The notes under the pieces: generated by a model | What the model was told of the DNA's origin: nothing | Seen by the model: only the letters and a program-made list of their open reading frames with translations | Databases searched by the model: none | Shown here: positions 62,807 to 64,000 of the stretch, one piece after another | Numbering within the stretch: the first letter of the stretch is position 1 | Layout of the letters: each line of letters begins with the position of its first letter | Translations under genes and position numbers: made by a program | NCBI RefSeq assembly: GCF_900090225.1 | Contig: NZ_FMHY01000002.1 | Span: forward strand, 744,001 to 808,000 | Source: Micromonospora eburnea | GTDB taxonomy: Bacteria > Actinomycetota > Actinomycetes > Mycobacteriales > Micromonosporaceae | Length of the DNA stretch: 64,000 nucleotides | Direction of reading: 5' to 3'

Positions 62807-64000
62807 TGGCCGACCGTCACGAGCCGGTGAGCGGCTGGGCGCCCACCCGGGCGCTCGGCCGGGCCGTGCTGCTCACCGGGCTGCTGCTGGTCGCGGCCGT
62901 GCTGCTCGGCCGGGTCGAGCTGGTCGTGCTGGCCACACCGTTCGCCCTGGGCACCGCGTACGGGTTGCGCCGCCGCCCCACCGCGCTGCCCGAGCTGGAG
63001 ATCGCCACCGGGGAGGCGCACCTGGTCGAAGGCACGCCGATGGCCGCCGCGGTCGCCGTCGCCAACCCGGACACCGTGTCGTACGACCTGGCGGTGGTCC
63101 GGACCCGGATGTCGCGCTGGCTGCGGGTGGAGAAGGCCAGCTTCGGCGGGGCCGGGGTGGACGTGAGCCGGTCCGGCGGGGCCGACCGACCCTTCGCCAC
63201 CTCGCTGCCCTCCGGCAGGGCGATCGACCTGGAGCTGACCGGGACGGCGCTGCGCTGGGGCCGGCACCCGGTCGGGCCGGCCGGGGTGCGGGTCGCCGCC
63301 GCCGACGGACTGCTGGTCTCGCGGGCTGTGATCACCGATCCGGTCCGGACGCGGGTCTATCCGATGACGGAGCCGTTCGAGGCGGTGGAGGCGATGCCCC
63401 GGGCCGCCGGACTGGTCGGGGCCCACCACTCCCGTCGGCCCGGGGAGGGCGGCGAGCTGGCCGGCGTACGGGTCTTCGCTCCCGGCGACCGGCTGCGCCG
63501 GATCGACTGGCGGGTGTCGCTGCGGGCCCGGCAGTTGCACGTGGCGGCCACCCTCTCGGACCGGGACGCCGAGGTGGTGGTGCTGCTCGACGTGCTGGCC
63601 GAGGCGGGTCGCTCCGGCGGCATCGGCGGCCCGGCCTCCGTGCTGGACACCACGGTGCGGGCCGCCGCCGCGATCGCCGAGCACTACCTGCACCGGGGCG
63701 ACCGGGTGGCGCTGCTGGAGTACGGCCCGGCCGCCCGGAGGCTGCGTCCGGCGACCGGCCGCCGGCAGTATCTGACCGTGCTGGAATGGCTGCTCGACGT
63801 GCGGGCCGAGTCGTCCCCGCACGAGCTGTACGAGCAGGTCTTCGGGCTCCAGTTGCCCTCCTCGGACGCGCTGGTGGTGGTGCTCACTCCGCTGCTGGAC
63901 GAGCGATCCGCCCAGATGCTGGCCCGGATGGCGCGGGGTGGGCGGTTCGTGGTGGCGGTGGACACCCTGCCGGCCGACCTGCCGGTGCCCAGGGAGCGGG
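62806..64000 (+). CDS. DUF58 protein, C-terminus outside window
   Basis: About 398 residues are visible, open to the window edge. Two membrane helices (about 18-36 and 38-52) near the N-terminus lead to a beta-rich region and then the DUF58 signature VRVFAPGDRLRRIDWRVSLR near residue 225, followed by a von Willebrand-like fold (VVVLLDVLAEAG). DUF58 proteins are the obligate partners of MoxR ATPases. ATG 62806 overlaps the moxR stop (TGATG). Confidence 0.9.
   Translation, partial: MADRHEPVSGWAPTRALGRAVLLTGLLLVAAVLLGRVELVVLATPFALGTAYGLRRRPTALPELEIATGEAHLVEGTPMAAAVAVANPDTVSYDLAVVRTRMSRWLRVEKASFGGAGVDVSRSGGADRPFATSLPSGRAIDLELTGTALRWGRHPVGPAGVRVAAADGLLVSRAVITDPVRTRVYPMTEPFEAVEAMPRAAGLVGAHHSRRPGEGGELAGVRVFAPGDRLRRIDWRVSLRARQLHVAATLSDRDAEVVVLLDVLAEAGRSGGIGGPASVLDTTVRAAAAIAEHYLHRGDRVALLEYGPAARRLRPATGRRQYLTVLEWLLDVRAESSPHELYEQVFGLQLPSSDALVVVLTPLLDERSAQMLARMARGGRFVVAVDTLPADLPVPRER

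Overview
The window is a gene-dense (about 90% coding), very GC-rich chromosomal segment from a filamentous actinobacterium, most likely a Micromonospora-type member of the Micromonosporaceae. The evidence is the strong G/C third-position bias, many GTG starts, families that are largely actinobacterial (acyl-CoA carboxylase epsilon subunit, DUF501, DUF4245, LppX/LprG-like lipoproteins, short SigE-type sigma factors) and gene orders such as eno-ftsB-DUF501-ppx and glpX-DUF4245. The genus is inferred, not proven. I see no rRNA, tRNA, CRISPR array, integrase, transposase or prophage genes.

Layout. 0-8.3 kb: a cut acyl-CoA carboxylase epsilon gene, a membrane Ser/Thr kinase, a secreted GH25 muramidase, an M50-like membrane peptidase, a SigE-type sigma factor with a coupled membrane partner, then the carboxylase beta subunit divergent from biotin ligase. 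8.3-15.6 kb: a PH-domain membrane protein, two tandem GtrA paralogues, GTP-type PEP carboxykinase, a geranylgeranyl-reductase-like flavoprotein, a cis-prenyltransferase and trehalose phosphatase. 15.7-17.7 kb: an XRE-type regulator and a small membrane protein facing a chain of tiny coupled ORFs, all of unknown function. 17.9-24.3 kb: PIN-PhoH ATPase, a membrane-tethered lytic transglycosylase behind a structured leader, rhomboid protease, ferredoxin reductase, and a TetR regulator with two operators beside an NAD-dependent epimerase-like gene. 24.3-34.5 kb: DMT transporter, glpX, DUF4245, two tandem lipoproteins, xseB-xseA, ispH, rmuC and a Gly-rich membrane protein. 34.5-41.7 kb: ppc, a DUF3533-like membrane protein, an LD-carboxypeptidase, a cyclase-family enzyme and an AraC regulator. 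41.8-56 kb: mfd, a SurA-like lipoprotein, mazG, a DUF885 peptidase, nudC, eno, ftsB, DUF501, a GNAT acetyltransferase, ppx and a membrane protein. 56.2-64 kb: LysE exporter, PadR with a HAAS-domain membrane partner, an LppU-like protein, dienelactone hydrolase, a type-5 uracil-DNA glycosylase, and a MoxR-DUF58-DUF4129 operon cut by the window end.

Working together. Four enzymes at or near the PEP/gluconeogenesis node (pckG, glpX, ppc, eno) lie within 42 kb, with three isoprenoid or menaquinone-type enzymes. Repair and nucleotide-pool genes (mfd, rmuC, xseAB, mazG, nudC, a family-5 uracil-DNA glycosylase) are also frequent.

Non-coding pattern. At least 20 start codons carry a TANNNT -10 element only 6-8 nt upstream, which predicts leaderless mRNAs. 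Several leader ORFs end in a stop that overlaps or abuts the next start codon. Two dispersed hairpin families occur: four copies of a 50-bp element that begins at or within about 10 bp of a stop codon, in the same orientation as the gene it follows, and five copies of a TGATCA-ended palindrome. A 60-bp tandem repeat forms an ORF fused by a GTGA overlap to the DUF501 gene.
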